DNA of 64,000 nt from Phytophthora quininea (GCA_011947345.1 JAAVTG010000075.1:744001-808000), one strand, 5' to 3'. Numbered from the stretch's first letter, positions 35,801 through 49,337 are shown. The notes: a model not told the origin generated them from the letters alone. Program-made: numbers and translations.

Positions 35801-38800
35801 GTCAATCCAAATGCTTGCGTTAAGAAACCACGCGCAAAGGCGAGCAAATCTGTCGTTCCATAGATAATTGGAGTATCAGGAATCGTTGGTTGCACCACGG
35901 CAACAAAACTCGCGAAGGCATCGACTTGAAGCTCTCCATACCCGTCGAGCAAATGCGCACAAGGCGATCGTATAGCCCCACTACTGCTATGGCATCAAGC
36001 ATGCACCACACCACGCTGGTCGTTGGGTCTAATAGGGACCCCTCGATCGAAACATTCCACAGACTACGTAGTGTGGATCTGTTCGCATCCGTGAGAACTG
36101 CTGGGGCAACGGTGAAAACATCGCGACTCATGTCCGACGTCACCGGGAAGGAATACAGGCGTTGCAAGTGAGAAGCAAGATCCAAGGTCAGAGTCGAATC
36201 ACCTCGAAACGTCTCGCCTGTTGCCCACTGCTTTAGTACAAAATCGCGAAGCGAATTGTCCAGCGCCCAGTTGAGCAGCCAGCGTGCGATTCCACGTACT
36301 TGCGCCTCCGATAGCGTCGTAGTGGCAATCATAGCCGCGAGCAGCTGTGTGCGCTGGTGCGAGCTCAGTGTGTACGTTACGTTCGCTGCTTGCTGAACTT
36401 GGTTTGTCAGCGGGTACTGATCGACCAAGTGCGTTGACTCCCAGTCTGTGCCTTCATATATCTCCGTCCACGCACGAAATCCTGTGGGCAATCCAGCGGC
36501 GTCAAGAGTACTATCGCTGCGAACGAAAGAGTACACGCTGTCAGTTTCCCACAAAACCTTGGCCTGGACGAGGGTAGGCAGTGTCAAAGAATATGCTGTC
36601 CCCAGGTACGAGGCGCTCTTGTACAGTTCAAACCCGAGCTGAACACCGTCCTGGTGAATGTCGACGTCGACGCTCGCAGGACCTGTGGAGATCCACGAAG
36701 CAGCAACAACACTTCGAGCTGCGTCGCTGCTTTCCCATTGTTGGAGGTAGCTCTGCAGCACCGACAAACTCGACGTCGCAGTCCCCACTAACGCGTTGAG
36801 GTCATCTAACGATCGTTGCAGCGCTTCAGATTGATCAATTGCAGCGTACCATGCCTCGAAAAAGACGTCGAGTTCAGGAGACTGACGGTCGACTGGGGAT
36901 CCCACAAGGCTTCAGCAGCATCGAAAGAAATATCGGAGCTTGAGGACCGGTTTAGCTCAAACATTGCGTCCTTGGGGGTAACATCAGACGCACTTACCGA
37001 CGGGTTAGCGAGGACACTGAGCACATTGCACGCCTGGTATTGCTTTTGAGTCTGACGGCTCGCAGCCGTCCTCGTGAACGCAGTCGATGTCAATGGATCA
37101 CAACGGACCCAGGTCTCATTTACAACTACCGTCTTGCGAGGCTGAACGAGAGCGGCGTTCTGGACCACATCGGCATCAAAGAACGTCACTGGCCGTGATG
37201 CTAATTGTTGGAGGTCTGCGAGACTAGCATTGAGGGTGACTGAGTACGACGCAGTGCAGGAAGACACAGCAGAAGACGCGGGGGTGGGTTCCGAAAGCAC
37301 CGACTCGATCATGGGCGTGGTCGGACAACTAGCATACAGCCAATGCCCCAGCACATCTCGTTGCAAATGCTCGTTGATCTTCCAGCGTTCGATCCACTGG
37401 AAGACCCTCTCCATCCAAACAGGCCACGTTGAGGAGCTAAACAACTGCATCAAAGATGCCCGTGAGGCAGCCGTACTGGCTGCCTGGTTGCTTTCAACAG
37501 CGAAAGCTAGTGCATCCCACAGTGAATACCCCGCCACTGACAGGAAAGAAGCTCCATGAGTTGAATCCCAAAGTTGCAGTGCATCGCGAGGAACTCCATA
37601 CACCGTTCCACTTTCAGTTGAAATCGTTTGGCATTGCGCTAAAGTCAGCGACGATAGTGTCGTCTCACAGCCGGTCGTCAGCTCCAGTCCACTTTGAAGT
37701 CCGTCGCGATACGGCTCAATGTCCATCGCACCTGCAGCACCGCGTCTCCATTGATCCAGCAGAGTGTTTGACACCCAGTTCGAATCGCTTTGCTTGCCCA
37801 CCCATGCAGCGATTTGTGTTACGTGAGCCGCCGTGATTGGAGTGCAAGCAGTGTTGACCATGCTGTGGTTGAAAATCCCTGAGCAGACCCCTCCACCGAC
37901 AATCGACGCCCTGCACACCTCCACAATTGCAGCATTGAGATCGCTTTCGACAGCTTGGGTGTCCGTTGTGGCAGTGGCTACGTTGGCACTAATATTTGCT
38001 GCTAGATTGACCCAGCGCTGGTAACCTAGTGTGTTTCGAAAGGAAATTAAATTGGTTGAATTCCACAGTGCAATGGCGGCGGCCCAACTGATTCGGTCTC
38101 CTGCTGCTTGCGCCAGCGGCATGAGTTCGAATCCAGTCGTCGCATCATCCAAATCGTCTGCTAGACCAGTCGACGTAGTATCACAAGAAAACACGCGTGC
38201 CGTGAGCGTGTAAATGGTTCGCGTCTTCGTGAAAGGAGCGCCGCCGGTAGAGCAATCGTCATCCGTGACTTGGTACGTTTTCACGAACGTGGAAAATGGA
38301 GATACATCTGCAGTAGTTGAAGAAACCGTTGCAATCTCCTGCTCAGTGGATGCAGCTGAGCAAGAAGACAACCCCGAGGTTGGTGTGGAACTAGCTGTCA
38401 CGTTGCTGATGATCTCTCTCGGCCAGCACGTACTCCGTAGCCACCAGTAGTATACGGCTAAAATGTTTAGCTCGTTTTCGGCCCAATTATCGAGCCATGC
38501 ACCAATGGCTTTAGCACTCATCTCCGTCACTGCAAGTGTCGATAGATCAACAGATTCAGCGATAAGACGTGCATAATTTTCCGTCCGTATCGCTCGCAGC
38601 CATTGTCCGAATCCTGTTGCGGTATTCGAAGGATGTACTGGTACTAGGAACGATACAGCCGTGGTCGCGTCCCAGAGGCTTTCACGAGCTGTCTTGGAGA
38701 TCCCTGCGCCTACGTTGGTCTCTGCGTTCGGGTTCATTTCAAAGCCGAGCTGTTGGCCATCGATGTTTGGCTCGAGGTCGTACCGAAGACAGCCATTTTC

Positions 38801-40751
38801 CCGGGAACCTGCAGTACTGACAGACAAGTACCCGTCACCCAATGCAGCAACGCCCGTCGCCTTACAAATCCGTCAGCGAGCATAGCTGTGATCCACGATG
38901 AAATTATGGCCACCTCTGAAGCCGTGATTCCAGTGATACCCAACGATGAAGTTGCTGCTACACCGTCGATCACGTTCATCCATTTCGAGAAGCCCGCTGG
39001 ATTCACGAACGCAAACCCGGTGGACGAATTCCATACTTGCTGCGCAACTGCCACGCTCACTTGTGCAGGAGTCGCTGCGGACGATGGCAATAAACTGAAA
39101 CCTGATTGCACTCCGACGCGTTCGAGGTCGAGATCGACGTCCGGGTCATTCACGTCGCTGTTGGCAGTACGGACTGTGAATGCTTTACGCCAAAAGCGTT
39201 GCCGGTCTCGCAGAGTAATATTGTTCTGTGTCCAGCCAATAATATAGTCTCGCACTGCCATGAGCTGAGGGCGAGTTAAAAATCGCTCGAGGACCCAACA
39301 TCGTTATTGACCCCGTCAAGAACGTACGCAATCGAAGCTTCGTCCAGAGCTACTACTTGCTTCCAAATTGCGAATCCCTCCGCTGGAAACTGCGGCCCAT
39401 TGAGACCGTCGGCTGCGGTCTGAACTGGGTCGTAGTCGACAAGAGAAAATCGCAGGTTTGACGGTCTTGATCCGAGCAAAAGCGTCGCCACCTCGAGGCT
39501 CAACTGTAAATCATCAGACGCAGGCAGCAACTCGAACCCGTAGCGTGGCTGGCCAGTAGGGCTGTCATCAATCCATGCGTCAAGGTTCGTTGGTGAGTTG
39601 CCTCGCAGTCGCCATTGCTCAACCATAGCCAACTGCGCCTGGTCTAGCGTCGCCTGGTTGTTGGTCATGTCCTCAGCCACGAGCTCGAACTTGATGGCAC
39701 GCAGCAAGTACGGCACAACTTCCAGACAGGCCCGATCAAAAACTTCCTGCAGCACGTACGGGAACGCAATCCGCTGCAGTTTGAGGTTCAACGAGCCGAG
39801 CGTCCGCGGGACGAAGTTGATCTGCTGACTCGTCATCTGCTGGCTGAGTAGCGCGGGCACACCTTCCACCTGAAGGCGGGTGTACAGGTTGCTCAGGACG
39901 CGGGGAACGGCTTGTCGTCGAGCTAGCGCGTACTGCGCGGTCAGCAGGCCGGGGATCGCGACGTCGGCCTGGTCTCGATAGACGTCTCGCAGCATGATTG
40001 GGATCTGCTCGGTGCGAGCCACCGCATCCATGCGAACCAAAGTCGCCGATAAAGCAGCGTCTGCGATCCGTCGCTGCTGTCGTCGGATCACTGCGTCCAT
40101 ACTTTCGCGCTTTACTGTCGACACCATCTCGGGCAGAAGCGCTCGGAGTGCTCGAGCTTTTGTGGCAGCGAGAAAGTCCGTCTGCAAGTGTCTGGTGTAC
40201 TCACGGATGTGGGTGTGCGCGAACTCGGCCGCGAGAAAGCGCTCGGACCGTCCTGCTTGGGCCTGCATCTTGGTCAGCCGCCGGACGTAACTCGCGTTGA
40301 CTGTCACGACTTGGTCGCTCTCGGATCCATTAGAGCGGTCGCTGGAGAAATGGTACGTGGAAACCACTTGGTAGCTCACTGCACCGTAGTCGCTCGCGTC
40401 GTACGTGGCGTCTTGGATCGGGTATAACCGCACGTTGAGCTTCCTCGAGCGCTTCTCGTACGTGTAGGGCCCCACCTGCTGCAGTTCCGGCTGCACCGAG
40501 CTACCTCCTGCGAGCAGCGCCTCCGCGTTCGTGAGGTTCCACAGATAGAAGCTCGTATACTCGGGTGCGTCCATGGCGACGGTGAAGCTCGAGCTGTTGC
40601 GAAAGGCGGTCGAAGTGTCTCCGTTTGAGGGCATCCACTTGAACAGCGTCGTGGACTGAGCCACCTCCGCCGCCTTCTGGGCCTGGAGACTGCATACGAT
40701 CAACGCCACACCGCTGCCTGCAAGCGCGAGCGAGAGCCCGGCGCCCCACAT
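32828..40751 (-). CDS. Giant CD36/LIMP-2-like scavenger receptor with repeated ectodomain
   Basis: About 2,640 residues. It starts with a CD36-type membrane helix (SLALAGSGVALIVCSLQA), then FYLWNLTNAEALL and QQVGPYTYEKRSRKLNV. It ends with CD36 blocks VDIDPATGAVLHRR and WVPVVWIQEEA, a second helix (ILGVTAGSCLIAVACVLAYI) and a cytoplasmic tail. Between lie at least eight copies of a degenerate module: GFELxP, spacer, LWD/N with SF, then GFxxW, often followed by W..NW..N..LR..VL..W; many N-x-S/T sites suggest a glycosylated ectodomain. Ordinary CD36 proteins are about 450-550 residues. One-base breaks near 39280, 38815, 36861, 35953 and 35562, mostly in A/T runs. Probably a surface or endosomal lipid/lipoprotein receptor; ligand unknown. 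Confidence 0.8.
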
Positions 40752-40841
40752 CGACCGTGTCGCGATCTCTCAAGTGACCCCACCGAGACGTCGCATCAAA
40801 ATGCCATTCCTTGGATATAACTTATTGCTGACTCTACCTAT

Positions 40842-43800
40842 CTAGTTGTGCGGTTTGACTGCTAGCAGCGCTGCTTGCTCGCTGAAGTACAGGCGGTTGG
40901 CGCGCAGGTTGTCGAGGGTCTCGGTCGCAGTCGGCACGAGCGTGCTGATCGTGGTCCACAGCGGGGCCACGAGGTAGTCGATGAAATTCATCTGCAGTCG
41001 GCAGCGAGTGGCCTCGTCCTGCAGGTTGAGCAGGTGCGGCGGCACGTTGAGCCCGAGCTCCGCCGACCGAGCAGCCTGCTCCGTGAACTCGGCGCACACG
41101 CGCTCCACCCACTTGAGCGCGACCCGCAGCGGCCGCCCCACCGACGCCAAATCCGAGCCGTGGATGATCATGTTGAGCATCATTTGCCGTCCGTCGGGCA
41201 CGTTCTCGAACTCGCTGACGCTCCCCACGATGGCGAGCTCCGACAGCAACTTTGTGTGGTGCTTCATGTCAGTGCCGAGGATGCAGCGCACGATGTGAGT
41301 TCGCGCCAGCACTCGTGCATTGGCACTGAGGTTGCGTAGAACATCGCACCCCTCCATTCGGAGCACGGCGAAGGTGGTGGCGGCGTGGTGGTTCTCGAGC
41401 ACGGAGATGTCGTTGTAGCACAAGGCCAGCGCCGAGTTCGAGTCGACCTCGAATTGGTTGTCGTTGCCAGGATGGTCGGCGTCGTGACCCAGCGCCGCGA
41501 TCAGCAGGCTCAGCGCCTCCAGCTCTTTGATCACCTTCAGAACCTCTGGCGAGCGCATTAGCGTGAAGGAGGACAGCGCCACGTCAAAGCCGTGGTAAAA
41601 GCTATGGTAGGGCACGTCGCGATATCTACTAGCCAACTCGCCGATGAACGTTCGAAGCGTGCGCTCGTCAATCCGGAACGTCCCGATGAGCACCAGCCCT
41701 CAAAGAGTTGGTATGCATAGTTTTCGAGCTCGGAGATGGACTTGCTCAGCGGGTCAAAGTTGTCGCGAAGAAGTTCTTCCATTTGACTGTGGCCGTCCTG
41801 GTCCAGTGTCATGGTCATCCGGTGCCAACGAGTGATCAGCGAGTGTCTGCGACTAGCCCGCACAATGGAGGCAGTCCGACTGTGAGTGCGCGGCGGTAGC
41901 TGGTAGTGAAATGGTCCGCTTCATCCTGGTTGTCGTCGCTGTCGTCTCCATCGTCGCTATTCACCGACCGCAACTGGGCGAGCTGTTGTAGCCGCTCTTT
42001 TGCGATGCGCTGAAAGGTGAGGAACCGACCAAGGGCCCAGCAAGCGTACGCAAAGGTGCTCCATTTGTTTCGAGGAATGCGTTTAGCTTCGTCAAACCCG
42101 CTCAGGTCGAGTAGCGAATGCACGGCGGCCACCTCGTGCTTGGCGTCGCCTGCGAGCTCTGCGCTGCCAAAGTCGGATGAAGAGCTGCGTGCTTCACCCT
42201 CGACGTCTTCTGCACCTTCCTGGCGAGCTGATTCCGCGACAGCGCGGTTGGCCCAATAGTCCGCTTGCACTTTGGCGAATATGATCAGAGACGAGTTGAC
42301 GTGCAATGCATGCGCTACAAAGCGCATGTAGACCGCCATTATGTCGGCATCATAGCGAGCAACAGGAGGGCTTACCGGTGGGAACTCGCGGAAGTTGACA
42401 GCCTGCAGCACGCCCACCGTCTCACCTGCACGATCCAAGATGGGCTGGGTCAGCAAGGCGTCGGTCTTGAATCCGAATCGGGCGTCAAACGAGCGATCAA
42501 ACCGTGAGTCTTCGTACGGACGGTGTACCGTCAACGATTGCTTCGTGGTAGCAACATGTCCAGCGATGCCGCGGCCGTACGGGATTCGAAGACCGTTCAC
42601 GCTACCCAGAGAGCTGAGGCTCCACAGCTCGCGCTTAATCGTGTCGGAAACGTAGAGTGTAACGTGGTCGGTGTGGAACATTGCGGATCCGATTTCGCAG
42701 ATCAACGCCACGAGGCTCGAAGGATCACGCACGCTCTCCACTAAGAAGTGCGAACGGCACAGCGCCAGCAATTGCCGTTTTTGCCGGGTGGACGCTCGCA
42801 GGTCGTCCGACCGCTGCTTGGCTGCTAGTGCTAGCGACAATGCTGCTAGGACAGGCTGCAGTTGGATTTCCAGCGGTAGATCGACTTCAAACAGTGGCGC
42901 GGGACGTGAGGAAGAAAGTGTGCACGGAATGAGGCAAAGCAGACCGCACCGCATGGCGCCACGACAGCAAGGCACCGGCATAAACACCAAGGCACAATCC
43001 TCCCGTGTCTCCACATGTAGAACTGCACGCAGACCGACGTCGTCGCTGAGGTCTACACGCTCGTTAGACAATGTGCTCTCCTCTAACTGCTGGAATAGCT
43101 CCACCTTGGACTTTACGAATTCCTGCACTGCTGCTTGATCATTCACGTGAAAGCCAGAGCCATGCGCAGCGAGGACATGGCAACTTTGCGTGTCGGTATG
43201 CAGCTCAACTAGACAAACCGCTGAGATTGCAGGGGCCGCTGCCAAAACTTGTCGCGTCACCTTTCCGAGGTCTGTTGGCGAGTGCAGCCACTCGGCTTCG
43301 GCTTTTGCCGGGTCTTCTGTCGTCTTCATTAGTTCGCTTCTGACTGTTAGCTGTCTTTCAAGCGCAGGTGTTGATGGAGCTATCGATTGTCGAAGCACCT
43401 CGGAGATAGCGGTTTGGCGGGTGCATGTCTGTCGTAGCTTAAATGAATACACTGCGTTCTCAACTGCCGTGAGTGCAGCGTGCATAAACTCCTTGGAGAA
43501 CGTCAAACCTTCTTGTGAACTTCTAGCTTCGACTACAAAACTCGGCGCACCGTGCTCGTTAGGCAGTACTCCTGCCAAGACACTTGCGGTTGAAAAGCCC
43601 AATACCGAGTCCACGTCGCACGCAACATCGTACGTCCCTAGATTCTGAAGACAAGCAACGTACGTGGCTGCTGGCATTGTCGTCTTGACTCCTTCTTCAT
43701 TGCCATTGAACTGTTCCACGAGATCACGTAATGCGAACGTCTCGAGCGGCGTCTGGAACCTCGCAGCGTTCGGGCTGGAGCAGGCGATTACCTTCAAAAC

Positions 43801-44610
43801 CGAGCTGTCAGCTCCTGAGATCGAATATAACACAACAGCAGTCGCATCCAGTGCTACAGCAGTAGCAGCTACCAGCGCGTTGAGTGTCGTCTGCAGAGTA
43901 GCGTCGGATTGAGCGGTCTCTCGGACCTTCACCGCAGCGAGAGCCTTGTAAAACTGCAACTTGCGGTCCAGCTCCTGGAGAGCTGCTAGGTTGTCCGAAA
44001 TCGTACTGCCGGCCTCCAAGATGTTCGAGTCCCAGGAAACGCGGCCTGAGGACGAACTGACCGTGAGTCTGGTGCTAGCACGCCCGTTTACAACTCCCGC
44101 TGTAGGTGGGCGAAGCGGTTCCAGGTGGATTCGGCTGTCACTGAGCTGTGTACTCTTCTTCGAGTGGAGCTTCCCAACGCGCTGCGGAGGCATCGGCATG
44201 AATTTTTGTCGCCGTCGTCGAGCGGTGATGGCGCGGAAATCGACGGCAGGTTCCCTGTAGACCCGGTAAGGTCGGTCTCCAGCCGGTTCAAGCGGGTCAT
44301 CGCTTGCTGTCCTTGTCACTGGGAAAACGACCAAATGGGCTTGACAGTTGATGCGATGTGCGAAACGGATGCAAGCGATGCAGCGGCAGCAATCGACGCC
44401 GCCGCTGAGATCGACTTGATCTGTGAGACCAGCGTTGTCAGGCCAAGACCAGGCACTGAGGCACCGGGCGGACGTGCTCGTTTCTCCGGCGCCTTCCAAA
44501 GTTAAGACCCGCGCCGCACAGTTCTTATCGCTTTTTCGGGCTTTCAGCGCTGCCGCATTGCGAATGCCATGCGCACTGCCGGCTTTATCTCGCCTCGCCC
44601 CACGATCCAT
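40842..44610 (-). CDS. Class I cyclic-nucleotide phosphodiesterase with GAF domains
   Basis: About 1,255 residues if started at 44610; a Met at about 44202 (MPMPPQRVGKLHSKK) may be the true start, since upstream sequence is low in signals. The middle has two GAF-like regions, the second clear: LVALICEIGSAMFHTDHVTLYV ... IPYGRGIAGHVATTKQ ... LTQPILDRAGETVGVLQAVN. The C-terminal catalytic domain has YHSFYHGFDV, the metal site HDADHPGNDNQFEV and the later Asp in IIHGSDLASVGRP. It hydrolyses cAMP and/or cGMP; GAF domains often bind the cyclic nucleotide as an allosteric signal. One-base breaks near 41866 and 41698. No membrane segment seen. The stop at 40842 lies about 90 bases from the CD36 gene start. 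Confidence 0.85.
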
Positions 44611-44849
44611 TCCTCGGACGGACTTGGCTTTCGTCGAAATAGCGCGGCGAGCTATTCAGGTCCGCTAGGTCGGTGCCGTTGAAAACGGAATTGAGCAGAC
44701 CTGGTGCTCCAGTCCGCAGAGCAAGCACTTGGTCGCTGGAACCCAGCACGCCGGAAAAGCTTGTTCAGATCTTGAGGCGAGAAACAGCTTCGCCTGTCTT
44801 CATTTACGGCACTTTAGAGCACTCCACCTACGCACTGACTCTGCTTCCC

Positions 44850-46911
44850 CTACACAAGCGGCTTGCCGACGGCGTGGATCGACGCCAGGGCCTTCGCTTC
44901 GGTGGGCAGGCCCCCATCGTCAAAGAAGCCATAGCCTTTGAAGGTCGACTGCACTGCCTTATTCTTGGCAGCCGTGCTGTGGGGAAGCGAATCTCTTCTT
45001 CGTGCATGAGTAGGTCTTGGACGCGCCGCAAGTACGACTCGAGGTTCTTCAAATAACGCTCAGTCTGGCGGTGCCGCGACGACGCGCAGAACTGGATGCC
45101 CTCGTCCTTGATGATGTAGCCGATGCCAAAGCCATCAGGCACCACCGGACCAAATCCAAACAGGCGAAGGCTCGGGTTGCCGCAGTTGCTTGTTGAAAGC
45201 ACCGAGTGATTGAGTTTGCGCCACGCATCGTCCGCGAACAGCGCTGGCTTGGGTTTGCTGCTGTCGGCTGCCTTTTCGTGATGCCAGAGGCACTCCAGCG
45301 CGTACAAGTGGCGCTCGGGGCCTTTGCCAGCCGCGCAGTCACGCACGTTGTTCACGTGCGTGGCAATCGCTTTGCGTAGCGATGCGATCTTCTCCAGCGG
45401 GGTTTTCTCGGAGAAGAACGTCTCGACAAACTCAAGAGCGTCTGTGGTCATGGCGCGCGCAGCCTCCGTGCGGCCGTGTAGGAATCGCTTTGTCAGTACG
45501 GGTTCGTAGATGCAAGGGGCGTGGCCGTATTGGAAGAAGTAGGCAGCCACGAACGCCATCTGCACGAAGGCGTCCGGGCTCATGTTGTGCTGCGTGATGA
45601 ACAATTTCCCGAACGCCGTGAACTCGAGCACTTTAACCTCGTTCTGCAGCATCAGGTCCGTGAGTTGCGCCTCGGCGAACTTGATGCCTTCCTGCAGCTC
45701 TCGGTTTAGTGTCCATTCGAGTTTATGGGGCTGCACGCGCGGCCGATCAGGCGCGTCGGGCGCACTCAACTGCGGTGCACGGTACGAGGCCTCCAGGAAG
45801 GCGTAGTTTCCGGCTCGGATCGTCTGCGCGAAGCGGATGATCGTGTCGGTGAACACGTCGGACACGAAGCGCAGCACCGTGTGGCCGTCCACGAACGCGT
45901 GCTCGAAGTTGCACCCGGCCACGCCGTTCTCGCACACGATGAGCTGCAGCTTATCATACCAGCGGTTCATGCACGTGCCGGTCTGTACGCCATCCTTAGT
46001 GATGCTGTAGGTGCCGTGCAGCGCCGTCGCCGCAAAGGCGGCAGCATCGGGCGGCGCGGTGGTGTCGAGACACACGAGGAACAGCGCGCGGTCGATGACG
46101 GCGAGCGTGTCCTTGTTTTGGGCCTGCAATTTGCGGCGCAGATTGGCCCATGTGGCTCTGTGCTCGGTAGTGAGCACACCCACGGCGTTGGAGGCGGCGT
46201 CCACGTCGTCCACGTGCAGCGCATCCTCGTGGATGGCCTTGAGGTTGGCCAGCAGCTCCCGCTCCGTGATGGCGGTGACGCCGTCCTCCCAGATGACATC
46301 GAACCAGTAGAACTGGTTGCGGCACACCACCACAATGTGCTTGGACAGCTCGTCCACCATGACGTCGTCAGCGCCTGCCGAGGGCACGCGTGCGCAGCCA
46401 AAGAGACGTTTGTACTGGTGCATGCACAGCGCCATGTTGCCGCGCCACATGTCCGGCTCGAGCGTGCCGCGGCGCAGCGCGTTAACGAACTTAAGCGCAC
46501 CCATGACGAGCGACGCAGCTCTGGAGAGCTGGTTGTTGCGCGACGGCGTGGGGTCGTCCTCCAACACGAAGAAGGGGTTGACATTGAGCACGACAGAGCT
46601 GCTGTGGTTGAGGTAGGCCTCGTACCAAAAGTCCTCGATGAAGGAGGCCTTGTCCTTTGCGTAGCTCTGCAGCTGCTGCTGCAGGCGCGGACCGTCACTC
46701 TCCAGAAACGCCTTGACGCTGCGCTCTGTGGCCTGCTGCTCCTCGGGCGTCTGCAGCGCCGCCACGGACGCCAGGAAGCGGCGGCAGGTCTCTTCCAGTT
46801 CCGGGATGGGCAGCTTTGGCAGCGACGTCTGGTGGCGGTACGTGGTGGACTCGGCGTCGGTGGGCGGGCGCCAGGGGCTGCGCCGTCGGTTCCGTTGGCG
46901 TGGCCATTCAT
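44850..46911 (-). CDS. Carnitine O-acyltransferase family protein
   Basis: About 687 residues. Moves acyl groups between CoA and carnitine for transport into mitochondria or out of peroxisomes. Family blocks: LPKLPIPELEETCRRFL at the N-terminus, WYDKLQLIVCENGVAGCNFEHAFVDGHTV with the catalytic His, and GFGPVVPDGFGIGYII near the C-terminus. One-base breaks: in the G/C run near 46868 (needed to reach the LPKLPIPEL block) and GGGG at about 44980 (needed for the natural tail ending AVGKPLV at 44850). Start at 46911 (MNGHANGTDG); an upstream in-frame Met at 46962 would add a basic 17-residue leader that could be a mitochondrial signal. No PTS1. Confidence 0.88.
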
Positions 46912-47159
46912 TGCGATGCGGGACTTGTGCGCTTGGCGGCGGAACGGAAAGTGCCCGACCAAGATCGCCTGTTAAACAACTTCAACTCGTCTGTGATTGG
47001 ATAATAAGAATGGCGACCTTTGAAACGCAATTGAATCGCCAGGTATTCCAGCACAACGCAACTCGAAGTTGCAGTTTTTCATGTTGGACGTGCAAGCTGC
47101 TTGGACTTAACCAGTTTGGACGAACGAATGCAAGATAATTCAAAATTGCTTAATGGCAT

Positions 47160-49066
47160 TTATACGTCTGCTTGCTGGGAACACACGCCAAGTGATAACT
47201 TGACGATCTCAGCGAGCCCCTCGGAGTTAGAATTGCGAATGTCGGCCAACTCGCTCCATGAGCTCTGGAGATAGCTCGACTGTGCGCAGATGCATGACAT
47301 CAGGAGGAACATCACGCCAAACACTGCAATTACCGCACGCTCTTCAACCGAGGGCGGCACGCGAGCCCTTGCAATCTTAAATGCGGCGACCGCTGCCCAA
47401 CACACCAAGCTGAGCGCAATGTGAAATGCACTAACAAGGCTGTGACCAAACAATACTGGCCTGTAGCTATGGGCGACGCTGCTACCGACTTGCTTCCGTC
47501 GGTACCGCCGTCGTCCAATCCTTCGCGATTTCGAGTCCTCGCGAAGTCGAGCTCGATCATTTGCGTCGTCCTCAAGCATCGAGTTTTCCGCCACACGGAT
47601 TGACAGCATCTTCGTAATGTGGTCCCAGGGATGAACGATTTTATCATCGTTGACAGTCTGCTTCACGTGCGCCGATTCCTTGTGCCGAGACTCTGTCAAG
47701 GAAGTCAGCGCCCTTTTCACGTGTTTCAAGTGGTCCTGCAGCACCAACTCCATCGTTTTGACGGCCAGAAACGACGTTTGTTTCAGCACGCAGCCCATTT
47801 CTTGTGTTTGCAGCACCAGCTTCCGCTCCAGTGTCAGCAGGTGAGTCTGTTCCTCGACTTCTTTAAGGTTTTCAACAGCATCGTGACTGGCTTCGTTGTT
47901 GTCAGTCTCGGACGCTTCCGACGACGTCATGCTGTCACATCGGACGGGCCATCTCTCTTCTTCGTCCTGGTGCTCCTCGGGTGTGTCCGCTTTACCATTC
48001 ACACGAACCCGGGCCTCACGTATGGTCTCTCGCGTCTCCTCCAACGTCCTGGTGAGCTCTTTCCGCATACGCTCCTGCTTGTCTTTGGAAAACTTCAGCG
48101 TTCTCACGATGGGGTTAGTGGCATTCACAGTCAACAGGCCATGGAGCTCGATCGCCCTTGAAAGAACCGACGCAAGACCCGCGGCGTCGAACGTTTTGGT
48201 CGCTGATCCATCCAGCTTGACCGCTTTCTGTAAAGCCCCCGCTGCTTTTTTCTCCACAGGGACCAATTGCTTGAATAGGTCGCTCATCCAGACCGTTAGC
48301 GCGATGTGGCAGTCGTACCGGGCTAGCAGATTTTTCCAGGACTCAGCAGATGTATCCTCTGCATTGTTGCTGACGGAGCTGCACGCGTCACCAAGATCGC
48401 GACAGAATTTGGTCTGCAGCTTGTCAACGATTCGAGTGGACGAGGAAACCATTCGATCGTACACAGCGAGAGCTCGGTCGACTACGCCACGCACTTGCGC
48501 TTCGTAGCGCTGGTCGGCAAAATGAAGAGCGGTGATCCACTGCTGGATCGTGTGGCGCTCGGCGTCTCGTTTCCGACGCAGCTGCTGCGTGTGTGTGTGC
48601 TGTTGCTGCGTTTGGTCGTCATCCTCTCCGCTGCTCGAGTCTTCTTGGCTGCTCAGGTCGTGCAGCTGCTGGTAGGCGAGATCGAACGCTTTCTCCTCTG
48701 CAGCAGCTCGTATAGCTCCGACAGCAAGTGTCGGGCCTTCTCGCCGTGCTCTGTGGTAAAAGCCTCCAATGGCTCCAGCACTTCCCTTGACAACTCGGCG
48801 GCGAGGTTTGATTTGACATTTGCGATCTCGCTCAAGAGCAGGCTATAGCCGTCGCAGACTCGACGCAATTGGGGAAGCTGCTCCAGCGTCTGCTTGGACT
48901 CGGCTGGGATCTGAAACAAGAGGCTCGAGTACTCGTTGGCGTGCAGCGCTTCGGCAGTTTGGAGTTCTCGAACGACGTCTGCGATAGCCAGGAGGTGCTT
49001 GACTTGAGTCTCTGCATGGGCCTCCAACGGGGCCAGCAAGCTGGTGGTCGACGCGTCGATGGCCAT
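47160..49066 (-). CDS. F-BAR-like coiled-coil protein with C-terminal membrane hairpin
   Basis: About 635 residues. The N-terminal 300 residues are long amphipathic helices resembling the FCH/F-BAR fold (VVRELQTAEALHANEYSSLL, RYEAQVRGVVDRALAVYDRM, WKNLLARYDCHIALTVWMSDLF). F-BAR domains bend membranes and couple to actin or endocytosis. The C-terminus has a basic patch (RRIGRRRYRRKQ) and two hydrophobic helices (LVSAFHIALSLVCWAAVAAF and ERAVIAVFGVMFLLMSCIC), unusual for this fold. One base missing near 48700 (ELYELL then AEEKAFDLAYQQL). Start at 49066 (MAIDASTTS). Assignment rests on helix pattern, so moderate. Confidence 0.55.
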
Positions 49067-49337
49067 CGCAAGTGTTTCTTCAATGCGAAATGGTGAGTGA
49101 GAGCGTCGCCACCTTAGCGTCGACCTCCGCAGCGTCCCAAGTTGTTCATGAGACGGCTTGCGCCTTTTTGGTCCAGTCGAGCGCCAATTGCAGCACGAAG
49201 CCAGTCAAACACAACTGCTGTCCGGCCACAAGTCAAAATGCTGCGAGTCTGCACAAGCAAAGCAACAGTTAGTGTCGACAACGACAGCATTGGATTTTTC
49301 CCCTGCAAGCAACCTCCGAGTCCCATCGGTCTCTATC

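Noticed and set aside
45725..46975. 416-codon plus-strand open frame opposite the carnitine acyltransferase
   Set aside because: Antisense shadow; composition is Val/Leu/Arg/Gly/His-biased and the other strand has clear catalytic motifs.
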